Positions 47,164 through 56,627 of a stretch of 64,000 nucleotides of DNA are shown piece after piece. The notes under the pieces were generated by a model that saw only the letters and a program-made list of their open reading frames with translations, made no database searches and was not told where the DNA came from. The stretch's first letter is position 1, and every line of letters starts with the position of its first letter. The position numbers and the translations under genes were made by a program. This DNA is from JAGVSR01 sp963750715. Its GTDB lineage: Bacteria > Pseudomonadota > Alphaproteobacteria > Rhizobiales > Hyphomicrobiaceae. The stretch is taken from the NCBI GenBank assembly GCA_963750715.1, contig CAVVRP010000012.1:992001-1056000 (forward strand). Reading direction: 5' to 3'.

Positions 47164-48066
47164 ATGCTCGAAACGCTCGGCCGCCGCAGCGCGGCGAATG
47201 CCTATCTGTTCCTGGCAATCTCCATGCTGCTGTGGGCCGGTAACCACGTTATAGGGCGTTGGGCTCACGGGCAGTTTCCACCTATGACACTGGCGTTCCT
47301 GCGCTGGTCTGGGGCAGCCTTGCTGATCGTGCCGTTTGCGCTTTCAAGCCTGCGCGCCGACCGGGCCGTCATCGGCGCCAACGTCCCCCGGCTACTGCTG
47401 CTCGGGTTTCTGGGCAGCGGCATCTACAATGCGCTGCAGTACATCGCGCTCACAGGGACCACGGTAACCAATGCGGCGATCCTCAATTCCTGGGCTCCGG
47501 TGCTGATCGCGACGGCGGGCTCGATCCTGTTCCGCGGCCATCTGCGGCGCAGCCAGATGGCCGGTCTGGCACTGTCGCTGACCGGCGTGTTGGCGATCCT
47601 TCTTCATGGAGATCCCGCACGGCTGACGAGCTTCGACCTCAACCATGGCGACCTCGTCATGCTGCTCGGCACTCTGTTCTGGGCGGCCTATACGACGCTG
47701 CTGCGGCTACGTCCTGCTATCTTCTCTACGACAAGCTTCGCGGCCATCACGTACTCGGTCGCGGGCCTCATCAACCTGCCGCGGGCCGGTTAGGAGTACG
47801 CCAACGGCCTGCATATCGTCTGGTCGGGAACGGTCGTCGCGGCCATTCTCTACACGGCAGTGCTGGCGAGCCTTGTCGCCTACTTTCTTTACGTCCATAG
47901 CGTCGAGATCATTGGAACTTCGCGCACCGGCGCGTTCATTCATTTGATTCCGTTCTTCGCCAGCATCATGGCCATCACGTTGGTCGGCGAACAGCCCACG
48001 CTGCATCACGCTAACGGCTTCGGCCTCATCCTCTGCGGCGTCTGGCTGGCCAACCGAGGCCGCTGA
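47164..48066 (+). pseudogene. EamA/DMT-family transporter interrupted by a stop codon
   Basis: Ten-helix drug/metabolite transporter fold split in one frame. The first part (47164-47790) encodes about seven helices (FLAISMLLWAGNHVIGRWAH, then LRWSGAALLIVPFAL, TGTTVTNAAIL). TAG at 47791-47793 interrupts. The same frame then continues without shift: EYANGLHIVWSGTVVAAILY, then YVHSVEIIGTSRTGAFIHLI and IMAITLVGEQPTLHHANGFG. The context AG-stop-EYANG suggests an original Trp (TGG to TAG). One substitution repairs it. Otherwise a full-length 300-residue EamA protein. Substrate unknown. Confidence 0.88.
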
Positions 48067-49752
48067 TCAGTGGTATTCGATCGCCTTGGCGGACGGCCAG
48101 CTCACACGGTAGCCGAAGTCGATGAGCCATTCGTCGTCCGGATCGAGCGAGCTTTCCCAGGCCACGACACCGCGCCTGTCATCGACGTCCTGAATGGTCG
48201 GCGCCGTCCGCCCCGTGAGTTCGACCTTGATTTCCTGGTTCTGCGACACTGGCAATTGATCGAACACCGTCACGGAGATCGCGCGTTCGTGCATGTTCTT
48301 CACGGTCAGCTTGTAGTTTCGGCTATCGGTGCGCGACGTGGAGATGAGGCCTGTTTCGCCACGCTTTTCCTCGACCACGGCGTGTTTCACCCGGACAAGA
48401 TCATCGACGCCAAAGCCAAGCTCGTGTTCCTCGCCCGGCGACAGCAGCGGCAGCTTGCCCGTGCCGACGAAGGTGCCGTCGCGAAACAGCGACACCAGGC
48501 CCGGCAGCATCGGGGAGCCTTTCGGCGTCACGAGCTTGGCGTACAGGAATGCGCGAGCGTCTGCTTTCGGAGTTGTCTTGACGCCGAGCGTCGCCTCGAG
48601 TTCGTCGGCCTGCAGCTGGACCTTCTTGGCTTCGCCCGTATTGGGAATTGTCAGGCGGCCCGGCACTGCGAACAAAGCCTGGAACGGCGCGATAACAACT
48701 TCGGTGTTGCGTTCGGCGATGGCGGGCTTGGTCACCTTGCGTGGCGCGTCGCCGGCGAATTCCTCCGACGCGACCTGGGGAGCCGGAGCCGTTGCGTCCA
48801 TCTCCGCCGCGCGGCCAAGCTCAGATGGTGCCGCCATAGCCGCCGGGCGCGGCCGCTCGATTTCGAAATTGACGAGCATGGAGGAAAGCTGAGGCGCGTC
48901 GGCCCCGGCCGAGGGACGCGTCGTCGACAAAGTTACAGCTGCGTCCTGCCATGCCTCGCCGGTAGTCTGGGTGATTTCGGCCCGGCGTGTGATCTCGAGC
49001 CTGGGCGCATCGGCCTTGTTGCCGGTGGCTAGGCGAGCATCGTAGAGCGGCATCCACGACGCGTTAGTCACCTGATAACGCAACGCGAAATCGGCTTCGA
49101 GACCATCGGCGGCCTCGACGAACACCCTGACCTCGGTGCGCTCCTCCTCGGCGGGTGCGAGGCTCGCCAGCTTGCCCTCCAGATCGCCGATCTGGCGTTC
49201 GAGAGCTCGTAGCTTCACTGTTGCGTCGAGCGCCATGCGCTGCGCGTCGACACCCGCCGATCCGATGAGCGCAAGGATCTGGCCCCAGTTCTCCGGTATT
49301 GCACCGGTTCCGGAGGGCGCGGGGCGCGTGGGAAGCTGCGTCAGGTTCGTCACGAGAGTTTTTTGCGTTTCCGCAGTCTGCACCTGGGCGTCGAGGAGAG
49401 TCTTCTGATCGTGCAGCGCATCCAGCTCATCCTCGAGACGGCGGCGCTCGGCTTCCGCATTTTTCGCATCCGAGTGCGGGACCATAAGGCGGCGCGTATC
49501 GACCGACCCGATATCGAGCTTGCCCGTGGCCTTGCCTTCGACGCGGACCGAATCTGACAGCACTTCCGCCGGAAGATCGGATAGGACGACCGTATGTTCG
49601 CCCTTCTCCAGCTTCAGCTTTGCGACGCGCGTTACCTCGGCGCCCGATGGAAACACGGTCACCGTGTCGATGCGCGAGTCCGCTGGCGCATCCGCCGCCG
49701 CGACGCTGAGAGTGGACGCACTCAGAAGAAGTAAGGCGGCAGCAAAGCGCAT
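48067..49752 (-). CDS. MuiA-family protein (DUF4140/DUF4139)
   Basis: 561 residues. Signal peptide 1-20 (RFAAALLLLSASTLSVAAA). The N-terminal DUF4140 has VTVFPSGAEVTRVAKLKLEK and VVLSDLPAEVLSDSVRVEG. A coiled coil covers residues ~95-130. DUF4139 occupies the rest, starting YQVTNASWMPLYDARL. This domain pair defines the mucoidy-inhibitor A (MuiA) family, periplasmic or exported proteins of unclear mechanism. Its stop lies one base from the converging EamA frame end. Confidence 0.88.
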   Translation of the reverse strand: MRFAAALLLLSASTLSVAAADAPADSRIDTVTVFPSGAEVTRVAKLKLEKGEHTVVLSDLPAEVLSDSVRVEGKATGKLDIGSVDTRRLMVPHSDAKNAEAERRRLEDELDALHDQKTLLDAQVQTAETQKTLVTNLTQLPTRPAPSGTGAIPENWGQILALIGSAGVDAQRMALDATVKLRALERQIGDLEGKLASLAPAEEERTEVRVFVEAADGLEADFALRYQVTNASWMPLYDARLATGNKADAPRLEITRRAEITQTTGEAWQDAAVTLSTTRPSAGADAPQLSSMLVNFEIERPRPAAMAAPSELGRAAEMDATAPAPQVASEEFAGDAPRKVTKPAIAERNTEVVIAPFQALFAVPGRLTIPNTGEAKKVQLQADELEATLGVKTTPKADARAFLYAKLVTPKGSPMLPGLVSLFRDGTFVGTGKLPLLSPGEEHELGFGVDDLVRVKHAVVEEKRGETGLISTSRTDSRNYKLTVKNMHERAISVTVFDQLPVSQNQEIKVELTGRTAPTIQDVDDRRGVVAWESSLDPDDEWLIDFGYRVSWPSAKAIEYH

Positions 49753-49892
49753 TGTCAGACCTCGTTCACGGCGTTCTCGGGCTACTCATCGCCTTCGGCC
49801 GAAGGAGATAAGGTTGCACATGACCGCGGCTCGTCTGGGGCTCCAAGGCGACCGAATTATGGCTCTAGCTGAGCCGCCGCCACCGGGCACGG

Positions 49893-51074
49893 TTATGCAG
49901 AGCCCCCGCCGAGTACGGACAGTGACTGCCCGAACGACCATTCGAGCCACGGAAGCAGCGCCTCGACGTCGCGCGTTTCAACCGTCGCGCCCGTCCAGAT
50001 GCGGAGACCGGGAGGAGCATCGCGGTACGAGGCGATGTCGTAGGCGATCTGCTCGTCTTCGAGCCGATGAACCATGTCCCGTATGAAGGCCATATGCCGG
50101 TCTCGAGGAAGCGAGGCGACCCGAGGATCGATGATACGCAAGCACACCGATGTGTTGGACCATGTGGCGCGGTCGCGTGCCAAGTTCTCGATCCACGGCG
50201 TCGTATCGATCCAGTCGAACAGCACGGCCGCGCTGGCCTCGGCCCGCGCGATGAGTCCGTCGAGCCCGCCGATGCCCCGCGCCCACTGCAGCGCCTGAAA
50301 GTAGTCTTCCACGCACAGCATGGACGGCGTGTTGATCGTCTCGCCCTCGAAGATGGCCTCGTTTAAGGACCCGTCGACCTTCTTCAGGCGGAACACCTTG
50401 GGTAGCGGCCACGGCGGCGTGTAGCTCTCCAGTCTCGCCACGGCGCGCGGCGAAAGGATCAGCATGCCGTGCGCGGCTTCACCCCCCAGCACTTTCTGCC
50501 AGGAGAAGGTGACGCAATCGACCTTGTCCCAGTCAATGCGCTGTGCGAAGGCGGCCGAGGTGGCGTCGACCAGCGTCAGGCCTTCGCGGTCGGCCGCTAT
50601 CCAATCGTAGTCGGGGATGCGAACACCCGATGTCGTGCCGTTGGCGGTGAAGACCACGTCGCGGGTGAAGTCCACGGTGGCGAGGTCGGGCAATTCGCCG
50701 AAGCCGGCCTCGATCAGCCGCGCGTCGCCGAGTTTCAATTCGGCGGCCACGTCGCGCAACCAGATCCTGCCGAAACTTTCCCAAGCCAGCGCATCGACGC
50801 CGCGCGCTCCGAGCAGGTTCCACATCGCCATTTCGAATGCGCCGGTATCGGAACCCGGCACGATGCCGACGAGATGCGTGTCGGGAACTTCCAGAATGTG
50901 CCGGGTTCCTTCAATGATATCACGCAGCCGCTCCCTGCCCTCCGCCGACCGGTGCGATCGGCCGAGGCTCGCCCCGGCAAGAGCTGCGGGCGAGAAGCCT
51001 AGCCATTTCGCGCAAGGGCCGCTGGAAAACCTGGGATTGGTCGGACGGACGGCGGGTTTTGAATAGTCGCGCAT
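49893..51074 (-). CDS. serC: Phosphoserine aminotransferase
   Basis: PLP enzyme of serine synthesis, 3-phosphohydroxypyruvate plus glutamate to phosphoserine. 393 residues from ATG 51074; the in-frame extension to 51218 is unlikely. It is the long alphaproteobacterial type: RFSSGPCAKWLGFS, RSHRSAEGRERL, GSDTGAFEMAMWNLLG and TSAAFAQRIDW. PLP lysine in FSWQKVLGGEAAHGML. INTPSMLCVEDY follows. serA, usually its operon partner, is not adjacent. Confidence 0.97.
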   Translation of the reverse strand: MRDYSKPAVRPTNPRFSSGPCAKWLGFSPAALAGASLGRSHRSAEGRERLRDIIEGTRHILEVPDTHLVGIVPGSDTGAFEMAMWNLLGARGVDALAWESFGRIWLRDVAAELKLGDARLIEAGFGELPDLATVDFTRDVVFTANGTTSGVRIPDYDWIAADREGLTLVDATSAAFAQRIDWDKVDCVTFSWQKVLGGEAAHGMLILSPRAVARLESYTPPWPLPKVFRLKKVDGSLNEAIFEGETINTPSMLCVEDYFQALQWARGIGGLDGLIARAEASAAVLFDWIDTTPWIENLARDRATWSNTSVCLRIIDPRVASLPRDRHMAFIRDMVHRLEDEQIAYDIASYRDAPPGLRIWTGATVETRDVEALLPWLEWSFGQSLSVLGGGSA

Positions 51075-51235
51075 GGCGCAGGTGTCCTGAACCGCGGGGC
51101 GCGGCGAAACACGTGACAGGCGGACAGTGGTCGAGGCCGCTTTCCGCGTCAATCTCCGCACGTCCGGATCGGTAAAACGAAGAGGGCGGACCCTCTGGCC
51201 CGCCTCTGTCGACCGCAACTTGCGTCGTGCTGCGT

Positions 51236-52159
51236 TCAGAAGACGTTGAAGCGAACGCCGGCGCGGATCTGGTGATCGTGGCTGTCCTCGATCGAAACCT
51301 TGCTGCCGTTGCCGTTGACGTTCAGGTCGACGTCCGTGCCGCCGGTGTAGAGGTAGCGGTATCCGAAATCGAGTTCCGTGATGTCGGTGACTGCGTAACT
51401 GAAGCCGACCGCAAGAGCCGCCGCGAACGAGAGCGCCGTGCCACCGCCGCTGGGAGAGACGCTATAACGAGCGGTAGTCGTGGCGTTGCCGCTGGGATCG
51501 TACTGCGTCACCGTCTCGGTCGTCGTGTTTGTGCGGTTGATGTCGACATACTGGAAGCCGAGACCGCCACCGATGTACGGCGTGAAGCGGCTGGAGTTCT
51601 TGAAGTCGTAGTAGGCGTTGAACAGTGCGACGGCCCCACGTTGATCGCTCTCGTCGTTGACGTCGACGTTCAATGTATCGTTGGGACCTGCGGCGGGCAG
51701 AGCCGGGTTGTGCTGCACAAGCGGAACGCTGTCTGAATATCTGATCCGGACTTTCTGCTCGCGCGCCGTTTCCAGCGTCGCGTCGGTGCGGAAGTAATCG
51801 GTCCACTTGTAGCCGACGCCGACGCCGAACTGGACGTACTGCTCGTAGTCCTGCTGAACCGCCGAGCCCGGAAGACCGAATGGCGCCGCAGCGCCGAAGC
51901 CGGATGGATACTCGACTTCGCCAAACGTCATGCCACTCTCGCTGGCGTCGGGATCAGAACCGAAACCGACCGTGACGTCGCCGCGCAGATACCAGACGGC
52001 GGCGGCCTCGGGAACCGGGACGGGTGCGGGAACGGGCACCGCGTTGCCTTTGTAGTCTTTGATGCCGCCATAGATCACATCGCCGCCGGCTATCGCCGGT
52101 CCGGCAACTGCGGTGATGCAGACAAGTCCGAGCATCAGACCCGAGAGCTTGGAATTCAT
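51236..52159 (-). CDS. Outer-membrane beta-barrel protein, copy 1
   Basis: 307 residues from ATG 52159 (AGGGGA upstream); the frame to 52420 is not homologous. Signal peptide to ~residue 24 (MLGLVCITAVAGPAIAGG). A Pro/Val-rich spacer (VPVPAPVPVPEAAA) precedes an eight-strand OMP_b-brl-type barrel. Alternating strands end aromatic: VGVGYKWTDYFRTDATLE, FTPYIGGGLGFQYVDI, FGYRYLYTGG. The C-terminal strand ends in Phe (RAGVRFNVF), the BAM recognition signal. Typical of abundant Rhizobiales surface proteins. A second, diverged copy lies upstream. Confidence 0.88.
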   Translation of the reverse strand: MNSKLSGLMLGLVCITAVAGPAIAGGDVIYGGIKDYKGNAVPVPAPVPVPEAAAVWYLRGDVTVGFGSDPDASESGMTFGEVEYPSGFGAAAPFGLPGSAVQQDYEQYVQFGVGVGYKWTDYFRTDATLETAREQKVRIRYSDSVPLVQHNPALPAAGPNDTLNVDVNDESDQRGAVALFNAYYDFKNSSRFTPYIGGGLGFQYVDINRTNTTTETVTQYDPSGNATTTARYSVSPSGGGTALSFAAALAVGFSYAVTDITELDFGYRYLYTGGTDVDLNVNGNGSKVSIEDSHDHQIRAGVRFNVF

Positions 52160-52488
52160 AGTCGTCGATCCCCTGTCCTCAACGCGAACGGCTTCACGCC
52201 ATTCGCCTGGAAATTCTGTCGTCCGGTGTTGCGCCGGTGACGGGGGAGAGGGGTTTCTCGTACAGATGTCCCGGGCGGATCGACCAGAAGAACCGCCAGA
52301 CGCATACAGGAAACCAGGAAAGCCGCACGTGACACCCGGATCGCCGCTCCATCGAGAGCACCTTCCGGTCACGGGGCGGCGCGAGCCGGCCCCGTTTCTT
52401 GTCGTCTTGCCGCCGCACAACCTTCGCGCGGCGGGTCGTCCGTCTCATGGACGAAGCCCGAAAGCCCCGCCCGAAATCATTACCCGTC
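52160..52488. other. Gap between the two outer-membrane proteins
   Basis: 329 bases between paralogues on the minus strand. A 7-bp inverted repeat ACGGGGC/GCCCCGT (52371-52377 with 52389-52395) followed by TTCTT lies on the plus strand. AGGGGA, ribosome site of copy 1, is near 52170. No gene is supported. The promoter of copy 1 presumably lies here. Confidence 0.5.
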
Positions 52489-53328
52489 TCAGCGCAGGTC
52501 GTAGCGTAGACCGACGCGAACCTCGTGTGCGTCGATGTTGTCGACGGCAGCATCGTTGGACCGGGTGGTGTTGGAGTTGTCGAGCACGACGGGTCCGGTG
52601 ACCGCATCGCCAAGGAAGAGATAACGGTAACCGACATCGAGGTAGAGCGAGCGGCCGTTTTCGATGACCACCGGCGCGTCCTTGATCCCGCCTTCCACGG
52701 TCTGACCGCCGCGCAGGCGCACCGTGAGCCCGGCCATGGCCGCGACGGCGAAGTTCGTCTCCGAATCTTCCCCAATCACACCGGAGCAGCCGCAATCGTC
52801 GGTATAGGTGCCCTCGGTTGTCTGGTTTCGTGCAACGCCGATGCCAGCGCCGAGGTAGGGCGACCAGCGGCCGCCGCGGTTAAAGTCGTAGTAGGCGTTG
52901 ACAAGAATGACATCGCTTTCGATGCCGAATTTGTGGATGCCGGTGCAGCAACTCTCAATCGTGCCTTGAGCATCGGCCTCGAAACGATGGTCGTAGGTCA
53001 CGTCGCCGCGCCAGTGACTGTCGAAATAATAGCCGATGCCGCCGCCAAGCGTCCACGCCGCGTCGATCGAGGTATCGGTCAAATCATATGAGCCAGGCTG
53101 AAGAGTGCTCGAGCCGGTCGTGTCGATGATCGTCTCCATCATGTCGGGATCGGTGTGCCAGCCGTAGCCGCCGTCGATGCGGGCGTACCACGAAGGACCG
53201 GTCGATGGCGCCGAGACGTATTCGTCCTTGACGCTGCCGCCGCTGTACAGATCCGCCGCCATGGCGCTGCCGGCGGTTGCCAGTAGCAGTGCTGCGCCCA
53301 GCACAACGGATGCGGTCTTGGTGGTCAT
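52489..53328 (-). CDS. Outer-membrane beta-barrel protein, copy 2
   Basis: 279 residues from ATG 53328 (GAGGGT upstream). Signal peptide to ~residue 24 (LLLATAGSAMAADL). Barrel strands include WYARIDGGYGWHTD, GGGIGYYFDSHWRGDVTYDH, VNAYYDFNRGGRWSPYLGAG, YLDVGYRYLFLG. It shares with copy 1 the NAYYDF-----R-(S/T)PY-G and GYRYL strands and the HEVRVGLRYD end. Yet its last residue is Arg rather than Phe, unusual for a BAM substrate. The two are diverged tandem paralogues. Confidence 0.85.
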   Translation of the reverse strand: MTTKTASVVLGAALLLATAGSAMAADLYSGGSVKDEYVSAPSTGPSWYARIDGGYGWHTDPDMMETIIDTTGSSTLQPGSYDLTDTSIDAAWTLGGGIGYYFDSHWRGDVTYDHRFEADAQGTIESCCTGIHKFGIESDVILVNAYYDFNRGGRWSPYLGAGIGVARNQTTEGTYTDDCGCSGVIGEDSETNFAVAAMAGLTVRLRGGQTVEGGIKDAPVVIENGRSLYLDVGYRYLFLGDAVTGPVVLDNSNTTRSNDAAVDNIDAHEVRVGLRYDLR

Positions 53329-53513
53329 GGATGACCCTCTCGTCATACTACCGGCCGACAGCCGATTAGCTGCGCGGATTCCCGACTTCTCTTGTTTGGG
53401 ACTTTGCCGGATAAGACTTAAAGGACGCTTAATTGCCGCTCCGATTTGAAACATCGGCGGGCGGCGATCTTACGTCAGCTCGTTAAGGAAAGCTTAACCG
53501 CAAGCCTTAGGCG

Positions 53514-54866
53514 TCACGCCGCCTGCGCCGCTGCCTTGACTGCCTCGACGATCTCTCCAACGACGCGGTTGACCAGTTGCTCGTCGTCGCCCTCCGCCAT
53601 GACACGGATAACGGGTTCGGTGCCAGACGGCCGGATGACCAGGCGGCCAGCAGTACCCAGCTGCTTCTTGGCGACTTCGATGGCCTTGCGGACGCGCGTG
53701 TCCTCGAGCGGCTTGCCGTTGGCATAGCGCACGTTCTGCAGAACCTGCGGCAACGGCGTGAAGCGGGCGCACACCGCGGAGACGGGCTTGCCAGTGGCGA
53801 CGACGCACGCCAGCACCTGCAGCGCCGAGACGAGGCCGTCGCCCGTGGTCGTGAAGTCCGACAGCACGATATGACCGGACTGCTCGCCGCCGACGTTGTA
53901 GCCGTGGCGGCGCATCTCCTCGACGACGTAGCGGTCGCCAACCGGCGTGCGCACCAGGCCGAGCCCCAGTCCCTCGACATACCGCTGAAGGCCGAGATTG
54001 CTCATGACGGTCGCGACGACGCCGCCGCCTGCCAGCTTTCCCGCGCCGAGCCAACTTTCGGCAATAACGGCCATCAGCTGGTCGCCGTCCACAATCGAGC
54101 CCTTCTCGTCGACGATCACGACCCGATCGGCGTCGCCATCCAGGCCAATGCCAATATCGGCGCGCAATTCGCGCACCTTATCGACCAGCGCCTGGGGCGC
54201 CGTCGATCCACACTTGTCGTTGATATTGCGGCCATTCGGCTCGACGCCGATCTTGATGACTTCCGCGCCCAGTTCCCAAAGGGCCTCGGGCGCAACTTTA
54301 TAGGCGGCCCCGTTGGCGCAATCGATGACGATGCGCAATCCACTGAGCTTGAGGTGCTTGGGCAGCGTGCGCTTGGCGAATTCGATATAGCGTTCCTGAG
54401 CGCTCTCGACCCGCGTGGCGCGGCCAATCTTGTCGGGATCGATGAGGAGCGATGTCGTGTCCGCGTCAATGAGCCGCTCGATCTCGCGCTCCATATCGTC
54501 GGACAGCTTGAAACCGTCGGGATCGAACAGCTTAATGCCGTTGTCGTCATACCTGTTATGGGACGCCGAGATCATCACGCCGATATCGGCGCGCAAGGAC
54601 CGGGTCAGCATGGCGACCGCCGGAGTCGGCATCGGTCCGAGGAGGAACACGTCCACCCCGGCCGCCGTGAACCCCGACATCAGCGCGGCTTCGAGCATAT
54701 AGCCCGACAGCCGGGTATCCTTGCCGATGACGACTCGATGACGATGGTTACCGCTCTTGAATACGCGGCCGGCTGCCATGCCTACTTTGAGCGCCACCTC
54801 CGATGTCATGGGGTGTCTGTTAGCAAGCCCGCGAATTCCGTCGGTTCCGAAATAGCGTCGTGTCAT
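53514..54866 (-). CDS. glmM: Phosphoglucosamine mutase
   Basis: Converts glucosamine-6-P to glucosamine-1-P for UDP-GlcNAc and so peptidoglycan. 450 residues from ATG 54866; other in-frame starts upstream (54884, 54962) are less family-like. Signatures: YFGTDGIRG; active-site Ser102 in MISASHNRYDDNG; Mg-binding GLDGDADRV; GGEQSGH; and RPSGTEPVIRVM. In Hyphomicrobiales it commonly follows ftsH and folP. Here the order is kept but a four-gene insert on the other strand sits between folP and glmM. Confidence 0.98.
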   Translation of the reverse strand: MTRRYFGTDGIRGLANRHPMTSEVALKVGMAAGRVFKSGNHRHRVVIGKDTRLSGYMLEAALMSGFTAAGVDVFLLGPMPTPAVAMLTRSLRADIGVMISASHNRYDDNGIKLFDPDGFKLSDDMEREIERLIDADTTSLLIDPDKIGRATRVESAQERYIEFAKRTLPKHLKLSGLRIVIDCANGAAYKVAPEALWELGAEVIKIGVEPNGRNINDKCGSTAPQALVDKVRELRADIGIGLDGDADRVVIVDEKGSIVDGDQLMAVIAESWLGAGKLAGGGVVATVMSNLGLQRYVEGLGLGLVRTPVGDRYVVEEMRRHGYNVGGEQSGHIVLSDFTTTGDGLVSALQVLACVVATGKPVSAVCARFTPLPQVLQNVRYANGKPLEDTRVRKAIEVAKKQLGTAGRLVIRPSGTEPVIRVMAEGDDEQLVNRVVGEIVEAVKAAAQAA

Positions 54867-55174
54867 CGTCACGGTCTTTCGCATTGTGCCGTCAAACGGC
54901 GCGCTGGCTTGAGGTAATGGGCGTGGCAGGCCCCCGAATCTTTCGTCGCAAGCATTATGCACCGCGCACTCGGCGGCAATCGATCAAATCCTGTGTCGAA
55001 GCCTAACACACAGTGCCTCGACCGTCCGATATGCCAAAATCGAAACTAACGACGGCGTTGCAGGTGTGCTCTTGCCTCGGCCATCGAGGCTCGGCAGTCT
55101 AGGGAAAAAGCGGCGAGACAATTGTGACACTATGCCGCCCAGGCCAATGACTTCGCCGCGATGGGGGGACTGTA
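54867..55174. other. Divergent region between glmM and the ParA module
   Basis: 308 bases. GGGGGG just before 55175 is the ribosome site of the ParA gene. Otherwise I see no clear promoter boxes or repeats. It presumably carries promoters in both directions. Confidence 0.5.
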
Positions 55175-56050
55175 ATGGCGTTCTTTCTGGCCGTCGCCAA
55201 TCGCAAGGGCGGCGTTGGCAAATCGACCGTTGCCGTCATGCTGGCGCACGCATTCAGCGCATGGGGCGGCAAGCGCGTTGTCATCATCGATTTGGACAGT
55301 CAGTGCAACGCTTCCATGATCCTGCTCGGTGGAGAGGGCTGGTTCGCGGCGCGCGCGGCGCGCAAGACGATTGCCGACTATTTCACGGATGCGTTCCACA
55401 ACGACGACGTCGAGCCGTCCGACTATCTGCTCGACGGCGTCGGCGACGTCACCCATGCGGGAGACGCCGCGCCTCGCATCTCCCTGCTCACGGGCTCGCT
55501 TCTGCTCGACGACATCCAGGGCGACCTGTTCATGTCGTATTTCACGCAAGGGCCCGCGACCTCGACCGGCGTGCGCGACCGCTTCGAAGCCCTTCTAGGA
55601 CGCTTCGCGGCCGACTTCGACGTGGTCATCATGGATTGCGCCCCAGGCCTGTCGTTCGCGGCGCTGGCCGCCATCAGCATCGCCGACAAGGTCCTGGTGC
55701 CGTTCCGGCCGGACTACGTCTCCCTCATCGCCGTCGACCGCGTCGCCCTCATCATCGAATCGAAAAACGATCTCGACGAGTTGGCGACCGTGCCGATCGA
55801 TCAGCGCCGCTATGCGTGCCTGGCAAACTTCGTACGCGCCAACGAACGGGAAAGACTGTTGATAGAAGAGATCGGACTGGCTCATCCCGTGCTCGCCACC
55901 GAGTTGCCACACCGGGACGGCATTGCAAATGCCTTCGACTGGCTGGCGCAGCCGCGATCCATCGAACAGAAGTATGGCAGCGCGATCCCCGAGGTGCGAA
56001 GGCTCTACGAGGACACTGGCCGGATGTTAGCCGACAAATCCGTTTTCTAG
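55175..56050 (+). CDS. ParA/MinD-like ATPase, intact copy
   Basis: 291 residues. N-terminal deviant Walker A RKGGVGKST (signature Lys11, catalytic Lys16), Walker A'-like VIIDLDSQCNAS and DxxxG-type motif MDCAPGLSF. So a dimerising, surface-patterning ATPase of the ParA/MinD/Soj class is expected. A family-specific insertion (residues ~47-120, with YFTDAF and DYLLDG) precedes the central strand. No ParB gene or parS-like repeats lie nearby. The next gene, 16 bases later, is its likely partner. Both recur as a second, damaged pair downstream, so they form a module. Confidence 0.95.
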   Translation: MAFFLAVANRKGGVGKSTVAVMLAHAFSAWGGKRVVIIDLDSQCNASMILLGGEGWFAARAARKTIADYFTDAFHNDDVEPSDYLLDGVGDVTHAGDAAPRISLLTGSLLLDDIQGDLFMSYFTQGPATSTGVRDRFEALLGRFAADFDVVIMDCAPGLSFAALAAISIADKVLVPFRPDYVSLIAVDRVALIIESKNDLDELATVPIDQRRYACLANFVRANERERLLIEEIGLAHPVLATELPHRDGIANAFDWLAQPRSIEQKYGSAIPEVRRLYEDTGRMLADKSVF

Positions 56051-56066
56051 CATCGGCTCGAGGCTT

Positions 56067-56492
56067 ATGGGTTCGCCGTCACAACTATCCGCCGTCGAGA
56101 AGCTGAGGACCTTTTTTCGCGAGGTCCTGTTGACCGATAGTGCCCTGGACCGCGAAACAGCCGACCGGCTCGCGCGGCGCATCGTGCAATACATCGAACT
56201 CATTCTCGCCCGCGATGCACAGCGCGCGCAGAGCGCAGGCGCCCAGTCGCTCCCCGAAGCGATTGCCTTCAACCCGTTCGCGTTCAGCGCCGTCGTCGTG
56301 CTGGCGCGGCACGGGCGCGACGCTCTGCTCGGCAAGCTTGCCGAAATCGAAAGCGCCGATTTGCTGCGCCGCCTGGCGGATGCCCAGCATCTTGCCATCG
56401 ACCCTGCGTTATCGGACCCTGCTGAAATCCGTCAGGCTATCGTCTCGGGCGCCGCTAAGCGCATCGACGCGCGGCGCGCCGCGGCGACCTAG
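56067..56492 (+). CDS. Putative partner of the ParA-like ATPase
   Basis: 141 residues, mostly helical. The N-terminal ~60 residues predict two helices (VEKLRTFFREVLL, ADRLARRIVQYIELILAR). A conserved core follows: NPFAFSAVVVLARHGRDALL, GKLAEIESADLLRRLADAQH, LAID. The same core recurs in the copy at 57.5-58.0 kb (DPFAFSLVVVLTKDGRD...). Basic C-terminus (KRIDARRAAA). No named domain recognised. Constant coupling to the ATPase, in both copies, suggests an adaptor between the ParA protein and an unknown cargo. Confidence 0.82.
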   Translation: MGSPSQLSAVEKLRTFFREVLLTDSALDRETADRLARRIVQYIELILARDAQRAQSAGAQSLPEAIAFNPFAFSAVVVLARHGRDALLGKLAEIESADLLRRLADAQHLAIDPALSDPAEIRQAIVSGAAKRIDARRAAAT

Positions 56493-56627
56493 GCCGCTCC
56501 GAAGGTTCGGCCCCGTAATCTCGGCAAAGAACTAACGTCGCGAAGCAAACTTCCTGCTGACGGAGGAGCCGGAATCGCACGAATTCCCGTCGTAGTTCGA
56601 GGGCGGAACAATTCGCCTGCGGGAGGT

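Noticed and set aside
53577..54917. 446-codon plus-strand frame opposite glmM
   Set aside because: Antisense shadow; glmM is certain on the minus strand.
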